This document shows, piece after piece, positions 8,523-17,151 of a stretch of 51,453 nucleotides of DNA. The position numbers and the translations under genes were made by a program. The notes beneath the pieces were generated by a model. The model was given only the letters and a program-made list of their open reading frames with translations. It was not told the DNA's origin and made no database searches. The DNA lies in the NCBI GenBank assembly GCA_022565595.1, contig JAIUML010000030.1:1-51453 (forward strand). The letters are read 5' to 3'. The stretch comes from Saccharospirillum sp. (GTDB lineage Bacteria; Pseudomonadota; Gammaproteobacteria; Pseudomonadales; Natronospirillaceae). Position 1 is the stretch's first letter. Each line of letters opens with the position of its first letter.

Positions 8523-8909
8523 ATGCAAGTCAAAGATGTGATGGTAACCGACGTGGCCACCATTTCGCCCTTCGCTACGCTGCGCGAAGCGTTGAGTACT
8601 ATGAAGAGCCGTAAGGTCAAATCCCTGGTGGTCGAGAAACAAAGTGACCATGATGCCTACGGGCTGATCACGTACACCAACGTCCTGAAAACCGTCATTG
8701 CCGAAGAGGGCGACATCGACCTGCTGAACGTTTACGACGTCTGTGCCAAGCCAGTCATTAGCGTCGGCGAAAGCCTGGCGCTGCGCCATGTTGCCAGCCT
8801 GATGGTGCAACTCAAGGTGAAACGCTTGCTGGTAATGCGCGACAACGAAATGCAGGGCTTTGTATCGATGGACGACATTATGGAAAACCTGCTCAAGGAA
8901 ATTGAGTGA
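8523..8909 (+). CDS. Tandem CBS-domain protein
   Basis: The 128-residue protein consists of one Bateman module. The first CBS repeat starts VKDVMVTDVATISPFATLREALSTM and ends with LVVEKQSDHDAYGLITYTNVL; the second starts VYDVCAKPVISVGESLALRHVASLM and ends VMRDNEMQGFVSMDDIM. Such modules bind adenosyl compounds and regulate transporters or enzymes. It is the third gene of the DUF1538 operon, with a GAGG before the ATG, and is followed 33 bases later by a strong hairpin terminator. Together with the PII-like gene this gives two potential nucleotide sensors for one membrane protein. Confidence 0.85.
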   Translation: MQVKDVMVTDVATISPFATLREALSTMKSRKVKSLVVEKQSDHDAYGLITYTNVLKTVIAEEGDIDLLNVYDVCAKPVISVGESLALRHVASLMVQLKVKRLLVMRDNEMQGFVSMDDIMENLLKEIE

Positions 8910-8942
8910 GGTCCATTCCCGGATAAGTTTCGGTATAGCATG

Positions 8943-8970
8943 ATGGGCTGCCTTCGGGTGGCCCATTTTG
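8943..8970 (+). terminator. Intrinsic terminator of the DUF1538 operon
   Basis: TGGGCTGCC and GGTGGCCCA pair around a TTCG tetraloop, followed by TTTTG. It lies 34 bases after the CBS-domain gene. Confidence 0.75.
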
Positions 8971-9068
8971 TTTATGGCTTGCGCACTAAATCAATGGGTT
9001 AATGCTGGTGGCGGTCTTTCTTGCTTCAGAAAAACGCGTATGCGCAGAAAGTAGCTGTTAGAAAAAAT

Positions 9069-9488
9069 ATGGATATCGAAACATTCTTCCCATTACTTCT
9101 TGGCGCAGGTTTCGGCGCTTTTTTTGCTGTTTTGAAGGGGAAGTCTGAAAGGTTGTGGCAAGAGAGATTCGAAGCTTTGAAAGAGCTATGTCTAGCCTCA
9201 AACACTCTTATCCACAGTAATGAAAGTGGACACTTGGAAGAGCTCGGAGTTCGCGTCATGGGGGATGCAGAGAAGGATCTAGCCAGCATCGAAGATGCGT
9301 ACGTCGCGATGACATCTGCAATGACAGACTCACATAATGCACATCCGGATGAGAGTCGCTCAGACTACATGCGGGTTGTTTCTATGAATGCCGAAACCTT
9401 GATAATGGATGCCAAGCAATTGGCCAGACTTATAGATGCCGGGAATTTTGGCAGTGGAGCGAAAGTTTGGTTACCCTTGGGGTTTTAG
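9069..9488 (+). CDS. Hypothetical membrane-anchored protein
   Basis: The 139-residue product begins MDIETFFPLLLGAGFGAFFAVLKGKSERLW, one N-terminal membrane segment (about residues 5-24) followed by a positive stop-transfer stretch. A mainly helical cytosolic part without cysteines follows. I recognise no family. The stretch is visibly more AT-rich than its neighbours and uses rarer codons such as AGA, CTA and ATA, which suggests recent acquisition. The ribosome binding site is weak; a TTG start 16 codons earlier is an alternative. It is isolated between the terminator at 8943-8970 and tldD, whose start follows 16 bases later. Confidence 0.5.
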   Translation: MDIETFFPLLLGAGFGAFFAVLKGKSERLWQERFEALKELCLASNTLIHSNESGHLEELGVRVMGDAEKDLASIEDAYVAMTSAMTDSHNAHPDESRSDYMRVVSMNAETLIMDAKQLARLIDAGNFGSGAKVWLPLGF

Positions 9489-9504
9489 AGTGCGGAGAAC
9501 CCTT

Positions 9505-10890
9505 ATGCTCAATCCTGCCATCGCTCGGCGCGTGCTGGACCACGCCCTTTCACAGGGGGCCGATTTTGCTGACCTTTTTATTGAGAGACAACTGCGCCAG
9601 AACCTCAGTACGCTGTTGGACGACGTCGAGAACGTCACCTCTGGGCTGGAATTCGGCATAGGCATTCGCCTGGTGTATGGTTATCAGGTGCTCTACGGTT
9701 ACACCAACCAGGCCAGCGCGGAAGCTTTGTGCAAGGTCATCGACCAGCTCGCCGCCAAGGATCGTCGTGATCCGGTGACCACCGCCGTCGCCTTCGATTT
9801 TCGTGCCCCGAGTCGCCACTATAGCGCGCAAATCCCGCTCAGCCAGGACGCCGCCCTGGATGCCAAAATCGACTACCTGCGCCGCGCCGACCGGGCTGCC
9901 CGAACACGGAGCGAGCAAATCGTACGCACCATGGGTGTGGTGATGCAGCGCGAACAGCGCATCGAAGTCTTCAACAGCGAAGGCCTGCACACCCAGGATA
10001 CCCGTCACTACTGCCGCGCCATGATCACGGCTCTGGCCAGCGACGGCCAGCAGCAAGCTTCGGGCCGGGAAGACGTCGGTGGCCTGGTCGGCTGGGAAGT
10101 TCATCAGCAAAGCGCCCCTGAAAAGATGGGGGAAGAAGCCCAGCGCCAGGCTCTGGTTAACCTTGGCGCCAGGCCGTGCCCATCCGGCCACATGCCGGTG
10201 GTGATCGGCAATGGTTTCGGTGGCGTGATTTTCCACGAAGCCTGCGGCCACCTGTTGGAAACCACGGCCGTTGCCAAGAAGGCGTCGGTGTTTCATGACA
10301 AGATGGGCGAGATGATTGCTCACCCATCTGTTAGCGCTGTGGACGATGGCACCATCGACCGTGCCTGGGGTTCTATTGCCATTGATGACGAAGGCATGGA
10401 AACCCAACGCACTCAACTGATCCAGAACGGCAAGCTGACCGGTTTTCTGGTCGACCGCATCGGCAGTGAGCAAACCGGCTATGCCCGTACCGGCTCCGGC
10501 CGACGTGAGAGTTACCGCTATGCCCCCGCCTCGCGTATGCGCAACACCTTTATCGAAGCCGGCAAAGATGACTTTGATGACATGATCGCTTCCATCGACC
10601 GCGGCATTTATGCAGCCCGAATGGGTGGCGGCTCGGTGCAGCCCGGTACCGGCGAGTTCAACTTTGCCGTGACCGAAGGCTACTACGTCGAAAACGGCAA
10701 GGTGCAATACCCGGTCAAGGCCGCCACCCTGATCAGCACCGGCCCCAAAGTACTCCGGGAGATCAGCATGGTAGGCAGCGACCTTGCCCTGGCCTGTGGC
10801 ATGTGTGGCTCAGTCAGCGGCGCTGTACCTACCACCGTGGGCCAACCTGCCCTGAAAGTGAACGACATCCTGGTAGGGGGGAACGCCTGA
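9505..10890 (+). CDS. tldD: Metalloprotease subunit TldD
   Basis: The 461-residue protein is TldD, the catalytic subunit of the TldD/TldE zinc protease. In E. coli this protease unfolds and cleaves small peptides, matures microcin B17 and degrades the CcdA antitoxin. The HExxxH zinc motif is HEACGH at residues 244-249, followed by LLETTAVAKKASVF. MGGGSVQPGTGEFNFAV is the conserved C-terminal region. The ATG at 9505 has GGAG nine bases upstream and fits the family; longer in-frame starts overlap the preceding hypothetical gene. The stop overlaps the tldE start by one base, so the two subunits are probably translationally coupled. Confidence 0.92.
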   Translation: MLNPAIARRVLDHALSQGADFADLFIERQLRQNLSTLLDDVENVTSGLEFGIGIRLVYGYQVLYGYTNQASAEALCKVIDQLAAKDRRDPVTTAVAFDFRAPSRHYSAQIPLSQDAALDAKIDYLRRADRAARTRSEQIVRTMGVVMQREQRIEVFNSEGLHTQDTRHYCRAMITALASDGQQQASGREDVGGLVGWEVHQQSAPEKMGEEAQRQALVNLGARPCPSGHMPVVIGNGFGGVIFHEACGHLLETTAVAKKASVFHDKMGEMIAHPSVSAVDDGTIDRAWGSIAIDDEGMETQRTQLIQNGKLTGFLVDRIGSEQTGYARTGSGRRESYRYAPASRMRNTFIEAGKDDFDDMIASIDRGIYAARMGGGSVQPGTGEFNFAVTEGYYVENGKVQYPVKAATLISTGPKVLREISMVGSDLALACGMCGSVSGAVPTTVGQPALKVNDILVGGNA

Positions 10891-12218
10891 TGCCACGCCC
10901 AAATTACATCGACACCCTCTTGCAGCAAGTGACGGACGCCGGCGCAACAGCCGATGTGCTGATCGACGAGCAGACGTCGCTCTCACTCAAGGCGCGTGAC
11001 GGCCAACTGGAAGAACAGGCCGTGAGCGATACCCGCCTCATCGGCCTGCGCCTGATCAAGGATCAAAAAGTCGGCCTCGCCTTCAGCGAAGCCACCGACG
11101 CAGACGCCATTAGCCATCTGGTGGAACAGGCACTGCTCAACGCACGCTTTGCCAAGGCTGACAAACACCAGCGCATCCTCGATAACCCGACGGAATTGCA
11201 CAGCGACGATGCACTGCTGTGCCCACCAAGCGACCTTGGCGATGCCGAACGCATCGAACTCGCTCTGCAACTAGAGCGTGCCTGTCTGGAGTACCCCAGC
11301 ATCAAAAGTCTGCCCTACAACGGCGTGAGCGAGAGTATCCGTACCCGGCAACTTTACAGCACCGGCGGCCTCAGCGCCCAAACCCGCCAACGCGTAAACG
11401 CCCTTTATGCCTACGCCCTGGCCGAGCGGGACGAGACCACCGCCATGGCCTTTAAAGGCCAGGTCGCCCGCACGGGCGGTCAACTGAGATTAAACCCACT
11501 GGTGCACGACGCCTGCACCGAAGCCGAGCGCATGCTCACCGGCAGCCCGGTAAAAAGCGGCTACTACAGCGTCATCTTCGAGCGCGACGCTCAGCAGAGT
11601 TTGTTTGACGTCTTCTCGCTGTGCCTTTCCGGCAAGAGCGCCATGGAGGGGGTTAACCCCTGGCGCGACAAGGTCGGCCAGAGCGTTGCCAGCACACTGC
11701 TGACGCTCACCGACCAGCCCCTGTTGAAAGAAGGCTTCGGCTACCAACTGTTCGACGCTGAAGGTATTGCCTGTCAGCCGACCAACATCATCACCGAAGG
11801 CCGCCTCGAAAGCCTGCTGCACAACAGCCTCACCGCCAACTACTTCAACCTCACCACAACGGGCCATGCTCAACGCAGCCCGAAAAGTGCCTTAGGTGTT
11901 GGCGCCCACCAACTGCACATAGCGCCCGGCAAAGCGAGTCACAGCGACCTGACCAGCGGCGACTACCTCGAACTCACCGACCTCCAGGGTACCCACTCCG
12001 GCGCCAACGCCCTTTCGGGTGAATTCAGCTTCGGTGCCAGTGGCTACCTGTGCCGCAACGGCGAACGGCTGCAACCCGTGCGCGGCATTACCGTCGCCGG
12101 CAACTTCTACCAGATGCTTAACCGCATCGAAGCAGTGGGTGATGAAGTCCTGTGGGACTGGCAATGCGGAGACCTCATGCCCCTGCTGCGGTTTGGGGAT
12201 GTGGTGATTTCCGGGTGA
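10890..12218 (+). CDS. tldE: Metalloprotease subunit TldE (PmbA)
   Basis: The 442-residue product is the partner subunit TldE/PmbA. It shares the TldD fold but lacks HExxxH, as expected. Family landmarks are TSLSLKARDGQLEEQAV near the N-terminus, ERDAQQSLFDVFS in the middle, and GTHSGANALSGEFSFGASGYL with GITVAGNFYQML near the C-terminus. The start ATG shares its first base with the tldD stop. The two genes are adjacent here, unlike in E. coli, where tldD and pmbA are unlinked. A hairpin follows eight bases after the stop. Confidence 0.92.
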   Translation: MPRPNYIDTLLQQVTDAGATADVLIDEQTSLSLKARDGQLEEQAVSDTRLIGLRLIKDQKVGLAFSEATDADAISHLVEQALLNARFAKADKHQRILDNPTELHSDDALLCPPSDLGDAERIELALQLERACLEYPSIKSLPYNGVSESIRTRQLYSTGGLSAQTRQRVNALYAYALAERDETTAMAFKGQVARTGGQLRLNPLVHDACTEAERMLTGSPVKSGYYSVIFERDAQQSLFDVFSLCLSGKSAMEGVNPWRDKVGQSVASTLLTLTDQPLLKEGFGYQLFDAEGIACQPTNIITEGRLESLLHNSLTANYFNLTTTGHAQRSPKSALGVGAHQLHIAPGKASHSDLTSGDYLELTDLQGTHSGANALSGEFSFGASGYLCRNGERLQPVRGITVAGNFYQMLNRIEAVGDEVLWDWQCGDLMPLLRFGDVVISG

Positions 12219-12225
12219 GGGAAAT

Positions 12226-12252
12226 GGGTTGCCCTTGGGTGGCCCGCTCTTT
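12226..12252 (+). terminator. Hairpin after tldDE
   Basis: GGGTTGCC and GGTGGCCC pair (with G-T pairs) around CTTG, followed by a short pyrimidine stretch with TTT. It also serves as the boundary to the convergent ChaC-type gene. Confidence 0.45.
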
Positions 12253-12260
12253 CCGTGTTC

Positions 12261-12761
12261 TTAATCCATTCGACGCTTTGGTTGGCTGGCGATGTAATCG
12301 TCTACTTCTCGCAAAAGGTCGCTGCAATGATGGTCGGCGATGCCGAGATGTGTGAAGTGGTCAACGATGCTGGCGAGGTATTCCCGGCTGGTACCCAGAA
12401 ATCCTGCCCCGGTGGCGATGAAGCGTACCTGATCGACCGGGTCGATATCTGAGCGGACATCCGGAACGGCGTGATCGGCAATAAAGGTTAGTGCCTGAAC
12501 CGGCCCGTCGGCCAGATCTGTCTGTATAAAAGAAGGGACATAGCCAGGCGCGATCACTTCACGGCGCCAGAGGATCTCGGTCTCCGCATCCACTGCATGA
12601 GCAGGGATCCGAAAGGCCAGCCCTTCACATCCATCGCCGGCCTTGTCTCGGTCCAGCGCGAGTGCAGCGTCGACATTGAATGTTCGGTAGAACGATGTTT
12701 CAGGATCGGTGATCCGGCTGCGCAATTCAGGGTGGTGGGCGAAAGCGTCGGGTGTTTCCAT
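12261..12761 (-). pseudogene. ChaC-type gamma-glutamylcyclotransferase with internal deletion
   Basis: The 166-residue product keeps both ends of a ChaC-like glutathione-specific gamma-glutamylcyclotransferase. METPDAFAHHPELRSRITDP matches the usual N-terminus of the proteobacterial form. From about residue 31 the text aligns with the second half (ALALDRDKAGDGCEGLAFRI, AETEILWRREVIAPGY, ATGAGFLGTSREYL). Between them some 80-90 residues are missing, including the YGSLMWDP substrate loop that defines the fold. The frame is intact across the junction near 12671, and the catalytic Glu of the RRE motif remains. Full-length members are about 220-240 residues. Without the YGSL loop it should not bind glutathione, so I call it a pseudogene, although it can still be translated (GAGG upstream). 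Confidence 0.7.
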
Positions 12762-13092
12762 CCGGGTATTTCCTCAAAAGAGATCTGTGTCAGTTCGGTC
12801 GGCCAGGAGTTGAGGGATGCATCTATAGTACCACCCTCGGTTTGGTGTAACAGAGGGCCCGTCCATTTAGAAGGTCTAGCGAGTCATGATGCCTCAGCGG
12901 TAGAACTTCAGGCTGTCTGGAAGTTGACGGCGAATGGAGTGAATTTGCAAAAAGAACGATGTTATGCTTTTTTTAATTGGCTTATGCCGAACGCAGTTGT
13001 CGGCGCTGGTAAGCAACCGGCACCAGTCAGCGAAAGGCGCTTTGTAGTAACGAAACCCGGATATTCAGGATTGATCATTGGGAGGCAGTTTC
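12762..13092. other. Intergenic region without a recognisable gene
   Basis: The 331 bases separate the divergent ChaC-type gene and the lipoprotein gene. A plus-strand reading frame passes through part of it but has no ribosome binding site or recognisable sequence. AT-rich sequence around 12950-12980 is the likeliest promoter area. Confidence 0.5.
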
Positions 13093-14802
13093 ATGAAGAG
13101 CTTAAGCTACGCAAGGTGTTGGTTCCTATTTATGCTTGTGCCCTTACTGTTGTTGGGTTGTGACAGCAGCGATGGTACGGGTGCTCAAAACGGCAATGGT
13201 GACACTAATGGCGAGGTGCCTGATGTGGCCAATGCTGTTGCCGAGGCCGACGGTTTCGCCCAGAAAGGTCCGTTTCAGTTCGGCGGCACTGCAAGCATTC
13301 AACAGCTTTCGGAGGATGGCGCACTCCTGGGAGAGGCTCTGCAGACGGAAATCGGCAATGCAGGCGAATTCAAGTTCAACGGCATCGATTGGTTCGGTCC
13401 CTCATTGATCACAGTCAATGGTGACTGGTTTAACGAAAGCGCGGGCAACTTTGCCGGGCAGCCGTTGACCTTGCGCAGTGTGGTCGCGATTCCGGATCCG
13501 GATGATGACGATGCGATGTCACCCTTTCCCACCTCCGTTAACGTGCTCACCGAGGCGATGACACACCTGGTGCTGACCCGGCTTGAAGACGGCTCTTCCT
13601 TCGATGGCAGCGTAAATCTCGCAAACAGAAGGCTCAATGAAGTTCTTGAGTTCGAGGGGGATGTGCGCAATCTAAACCTGTTTGTGCTCGACAGTCAGCA
13701 CCCGCGCGACCGCCAGGTAAGCGGCGTCTTTGCCAAAATTATGGTCGCACTTTCCGCACGTAACGATCTTGCGAGCATCATTGAGCAAGCTGGCACCACA
13801 GCATGGGATGGTAGCCAGGTCGAGGAAGCCTTTGCTGAGCGTTTGCAGGAGCTGCGTGAAGAGGCGGCTGCATTGCTGGGAGACGGTGGCATCGAAACCG
13901 CCCGTACCTGGCTTGCGAACAACTACGGCGGTGTCGAGTTCAGTCGGCAGTTGACGAACCAGGGGCCGCTCGGAATGACTCTGGGCTGCAACCCAAATGC
14001 AGAGGACGCCTTCGGCAACAAGCAGCTTTGCCTTGGCCATGAATGGGAGCTCACTTTGGAGGAATCGGAAAGCCGAATTTTCTGGTTTGAGGCGCCACAT
14101 GATGGGGCTTTCCTGTTTCAGTCAGGCGGCAATTTTGGCGCCAGCAGGAGACTCGAGCTTTTCCAAACAATCAGCGATAGCGGAGTTCTGGGCACTCTAC
14201 TTGAAGTTAACCCGGTCGGAGCCGGTGGAATAGCGGTCGGGACTGATATTCTGTCCGAGGGAACGATCCGCTATGTGCGGATCCAGAATGCCAGTAACCT
14301 TGGCACGCGGACAGGATTCATGGCCGCACAAACGCTTAATGCCGGCTCGCCCCAAAACCCTCGCTGGATCTTCCCTGATCTGACCATCTCTGCTGCATTC
14401 GTCAATCAGGATTTTACGCTTAGAACAGGCAGCCGGAGTACTGGCGATGCAGCTCCAGACTCAGCCCCACTCACTAACGATCACAGCTACCTGCGCTTCA
14501 CGCTGCCCGCCGGAATCATCCGGGTTGGTGTTAATCATTCGCCCTGTGAGGTCACCAATTCCAATAGCAGGGTATACCTATACAGAGCACCGGGTACGGG
14601 TGGTGATTCCATAGTCGGCGCCTTTGCGGACCCTGATCGGCTAATACAACAGCTCAGTGGCAATGACTGTACGCTCAATCTGGATATCGATGCACCATCC
14701 GAAGGAGAATACCTGCTGAAGCTTGTTAATCGCAGAAATAATGTTTTTGGCGTGAATGAACCAAGCGGCCGTACTCGCGGCTATCATGTATTCGCCGACT
14801 GA
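13093..14802 (+). CDS. Large lipoprotein of unknown function
   Basis: The 569-residue product starts with a lipoprotein signal peptide and lipobox LLLGC (Cys near residue 19). Asp follows the Cys, which in enterobacteria favours inner-membrane retention. A Gly/Asn-rich linker follows, then an all-beta start (AQKGPFQFGGTASIQQLSEDGALLGEAL) resembling carboxypeptidase-regulatory-like or surface-anchor beta domains. Next is a helical region (about residues 150-280). The C-terminal half, with ESRIFWFEAPHDGAFLFQSGG and SYLRFTLPAGIIRVGVNHSPCEV, resembles two pre-peptidase-type beta sandwiches. No catalytic motif is visible. GGAGGC lies seven bases before the ATG. It lacks the TGTAAG element found before three other lipoprotein genes. 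Confidence 0.75.
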   Translation: MKSLSYARCWFLFMLVPLLLLGCDSSDGTGAQNGNGDTNGEVPDVANAVAEADGFAQKGPFQFGGTASIQQLSEDGALLGEALQTEIGNAGEFKFNGIDWFGPSLITVNGDWFNESAGNFAGQPLTLRSVVAIPDPDDDDAMSPFPTSVNVLTEAMTHLVLTRLEDGSSFDGSVNLANRRLNEVLEFEGDVRNLNLFVLDSQHPRDRQVSGVFAKIMVALSARNDLASIIEQAGTTAWDGSQVEEAFAERLQELREEAAALLGDGGIETARTWLANNYGGVEFSRQLTNQGPLGMTLGCNPNAEDAFGNKQLCLGHEWELTLEESESRIFWFEAPHDGAFLFQSGGNFGASRRLELFQTISDSGVLGTLLEVNPVGAGGIAVGTDILSEGTIRYVRIQNASNLGTRTGFMAAQTLNAGSPQNPRWIFPDLTISAAFVNQDFTLRTGSRSTGDAAPDSAPLTNDHSYLRFTLPAGIIRVGVNHSPCEVTNSNSRVYLYRAPGTGGDSIVGAFADPDRLIQQLSGNDCTLNLDIDAPSEGEYLLKLVNRRNNVFGVNEPSGRTRGYHVFAD

Positions 14803-15041
14803 GGAGGTAACATTCGTCGCCTGATGGGTGGTTGGAGTCTCGGGATTTGAGGCAGAGACGATGGAGCGTTATACGTCTCGCTTGTATAAGAAACCTGGAT
14901 GCCGAGATTGGAGATAAAGAGACGAAATAGAGTCCCATCAGTTGCTGAATTATTGAGGGTATCTATACCACTGAGAAAAGTATGGCCCAGCCTTTAATAC
15001 CCCTGGTCCAGGTATCAAAGACTGTGCAGAAGGTTAACCTT

Positions 15042-16028
15042 TTACCCCCAGAGTAATTCAGAACCAGGGTAGAGGGTGCCGTTTTCGTAGGGCAGTCCAT
15101 TGCTGTGGTCTTCGGCGAGCAGCAGTGGCCCGTCCAGATCCACCCAGCGGGCCTGCTCTGCGAGCAGCAAAGCCGGTGCCATAGCCAGGGAGGTGCCGAT
15201 CATGCAGCCGACCATAATCTCGAATCCCTGTGCCTTTGCCTCGGCCAATAAGGCCAGGGCTTCAGTAAGACCACCGGTTTTGTCGAGTTTGATGTTGATG
15301 CCCTGATAGCGGCCTTGCAGCAGGGCCAGTGACGTGCGGTCAATGCAGGATTCATCGGCAATGATGGGCAGCGGTGGTTCATAGCCTTCCAGACGGTGTT
15401 CTTCGTCTGGTTTCAGGGGTTGCTCGATCATTTCGACACCCAGGGCTTTCAGTTCGGACGCATAATCTACCAGTTGATTGAATCGCCAGCCCATGTTGGC
15501 GTCGATGATCAAACGGACGTCAGGTGCGGCATCGCGCACGGCTCTGACTCGATCAAGGTCGCCATTGCGGCCGAGTTTGAGTTTCAGAAGCGGCCGCTGT
15601 GCATTCCGGCGCGCAGCCTCAGCCATTGCTTCAGGGCTGCCCAATGACAAGGTAAAGGCGGTGGTGATGGGCGTCGCCGGGTGATTTCGACCCGCCAGCT
15701 CACGTGTGCTGATACCTTGCTGCCTGGCCTCCAGCTCAAACAGAGCGCAGTCGATGGCATTGCGCGCGTTGCCGGCCGGTAAGCGTCGCTGAAGTTCCTG
15801 TCGGCTCAACCCGTTCTCGAGTGCGGGCAGGCAGCTCTCCACCATCCGAGTGACTGACGGGTATTCCGGCTCGAAGACGTCGTTGCGTTCGCATTCTCCT
15901 CGGCCGGTGATGCCGTTTTCGGTGATTTCTACCACCACCACTTCTCCGTGCATCATGGGATCCATACGCGAGATGACAAAGGGCTCGTTCAGCGGCCAGC
16001 GCTCAACGCTGTATCGAACGCGTCTCAT
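15042..16028 (-). CDS. dgcA: N-acetyl-D-glutamate racemase DgcA (enolase superfamily)
   Basis: The 328-residue enolase-superfamily protein belongs to the muconate-lactonising/dipeptide-epimerase group. The catalytic lysines are K151 in LKLKLG and K247 or K250 in NIKLDKTGG. Metal ligands are D176 (LIIDAN), E202 (MIEQP) and D225 (IADES). Taken alone it could be an L-Ala-D/L-Glu epimerase. Its four-base overlap with the DUF1611-type dgcN gene matches the dgcN-dgcA operon of marine bacteria, where DgcA racemises N-acetyl-D-glutamate to the L form. I therefore prefer DgcA. Murein-peptide epimerase remains the main alternative; no murein-peptide genes are nearby. Confidence 0.8.
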   Translation of the reverse strand: MRRVRYSVERWPLNEPFVISRMDPMMHGEVVVVEITENGITGRGECERNDVFEPEYPSVTRMVESCLPALENGLSRQELQRRLPAGNARNAIDCALFELEARQQGISTRELAGRNHPATPITTAFTLSLGSPEAMAEAARRNAQRPLLKLKLGRNGDLDRVRAVRDAAPDVRLIIDANMGWRFNQLVDYASELKALGVEMIEQPLKPDEEHRLEGYEPPLPIIADESCIDRTSLALLQGRYQGINIKLDKTGGLTEALALLAEAKAQGFEIMVGCMIGTSLAMAPALLLAEQARWVDLDGPLLLAEDHSNGLPYENGTLYPGSELLWG

Positions 16029-17041
16029 TGGGTAGCCTCCAGAGCATCGACAATGGCATCTACTCCGGTGCGTACGGGGTCGACCACTGGGACGCCATAG
16101 CGTGTCGCATAGTCCTGCATCAGGCTGTGTGCCTCATCGTCCGAGAGACTGGATGTGTTCAGGGCGATGCCGCCGAGACGGATGTTTGGGTTGGTCATGC
16201 GACCCATCTCCAGGTTGACGCGAATCAGGTCGTCGAACTCGGGTATGGCGTAGCCCTCCATCAAGTCCATCTGGGTGCGCCCGGCCTCATGGCACAATAT
16301 GAGGACATCGGCCTGGGCACCATGCAGCAGGCCCAAACTGACGCCGGCATAGGCGGGGTGGAAGAGCGAGCCCTGGCCTTCTATCACATCCCAATGGTCT
16401 TCATCATTGGCGGGAGTCAGGCCCTCTATCGCGCCGGCGGTAAAGTCGGAAATAATGGCGTCGATGGGGATGCCTGAGCCTTCGATTAAAATGCCGGTTT
16501 GCCCGGTGGCTCTGAACGTTGCCTTGATGCCACGCTCCTGCATCGCCTTGTGAATCGCTAAAGTGGTGAACATCTTGCCGACGCAGCAGTCGCTGCCGAC
16601 GGCGAGCAAGCGTTGGCCGCTGCGTGGCAGGCCAGTGCCGCATTCCAGTTGGCCTTTATAGTGGCGTACATCAATCAGTTGTTGGCCGGTTCTTTTTGCC
16701 ACGGTGACCAGGTCGGGTATGTCATTCAGGCGCATGTGCAAGCCGCTGGCGATGTCCATACCGGCTTCCATCGCTTCGATCAATAGACCAATCCAGTTGG
16801 CGGGCAAGGTGCCACCGATTGGAGCAAGGCCGAGCACAAAGGTTTTGGCACCGGCGTCGGCCGCTTGCTGAATGGTCATTTCGGTGAGACCCAGGTCTAC
16901 TTTCGCTTGTGGCAAGCGCATTTGCCCCAGGCATTTCTCGGGGCGCCAGTAGTGAATGCCTTTGGCGACCTTGGCCATCAGGAAATCCTCGGCGTCGCCG
17001 AGGAATAACAAATAGGGTGTTTTAATTTCTATGGTGGACAT
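16025..17041 (-). CDS. dgcN: D-glutamate N-acetyltransferase DgcN (DUF1611)
   Basis: The 338-residue protein is a DUF1611 member. Its N-terminal half includes YLLFLGDAEDFLMAKVAKG and the C-terminal half carries a P-loop-like GSDCCVGKM at residues 149-157. It then shows GSDCCVGKMFTTLAIH and the conserved EGQGSLFHPAY and CHEAGR segments. In the D-glutamate pathway described for marine Proteobacteria, DgcN acetylates D-Glu to N-acetyl-D-Glu, the substrate of DgcA. GGAGG lies five bases before the ATG at 17041. It lies 110 bases downstream of an amino acid permease gene and may have its own promoter in that AT-rich gap. Confidence 0.85.
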   Translation of the reverse strand: MSTIEIKTPYLLFLGDAEDFLMAKVAKGIHYWRPEKCLGQMRLPQAKVDLGLTEMTIQQAADAGAKTFVLGLAPIGGTLPANWIGLLIEAMEAGMDIASGLHMRLNDIPDLVTVAKRTGQQLIDVRHYKGQLECGTGLPRSGQRLLAVGSDCCVGKMFTTLAIHKAMQERGIKATFRATGQTGILIEGSGIPIDAIISDFTAGAIEGLTPANDEDHWDVIEGQGSLFHPAYAGVSLGLLHGAQADVLILCHEAGRTQMDLMEGYAIPEFDDLIRVNLEMGRMTNPNIRLGGIALNTSSLSDDEAHSLMQDYATRYGVPVVDPVRTGVDAIVDALEATQ

Positions 17042-17151
17042 GGCAACCTCCTGCCGGGTTCAGCACGATGAAAAGGAATGATTAAAAAATACAATGATAT
17101 TCAGGTTTAACGGCTCGTTTCTGGTGCCGTTTATTCGTCTTGTTGAATCTG

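Noticed and set aside
9550-10707. Minus-strand open frame opposite tldD
   Set aside because: Shadow of the tldD coding strand; no start signal and no recognisable domain.
12597-13163. Plus-strand open frame crossing the ChaC gene and the lipoprotein start
   Set aside because: It overlaps the coding start of the lipoprotein in another frame and reads antisense to the ChaC-type gene; no ribosome binding site.
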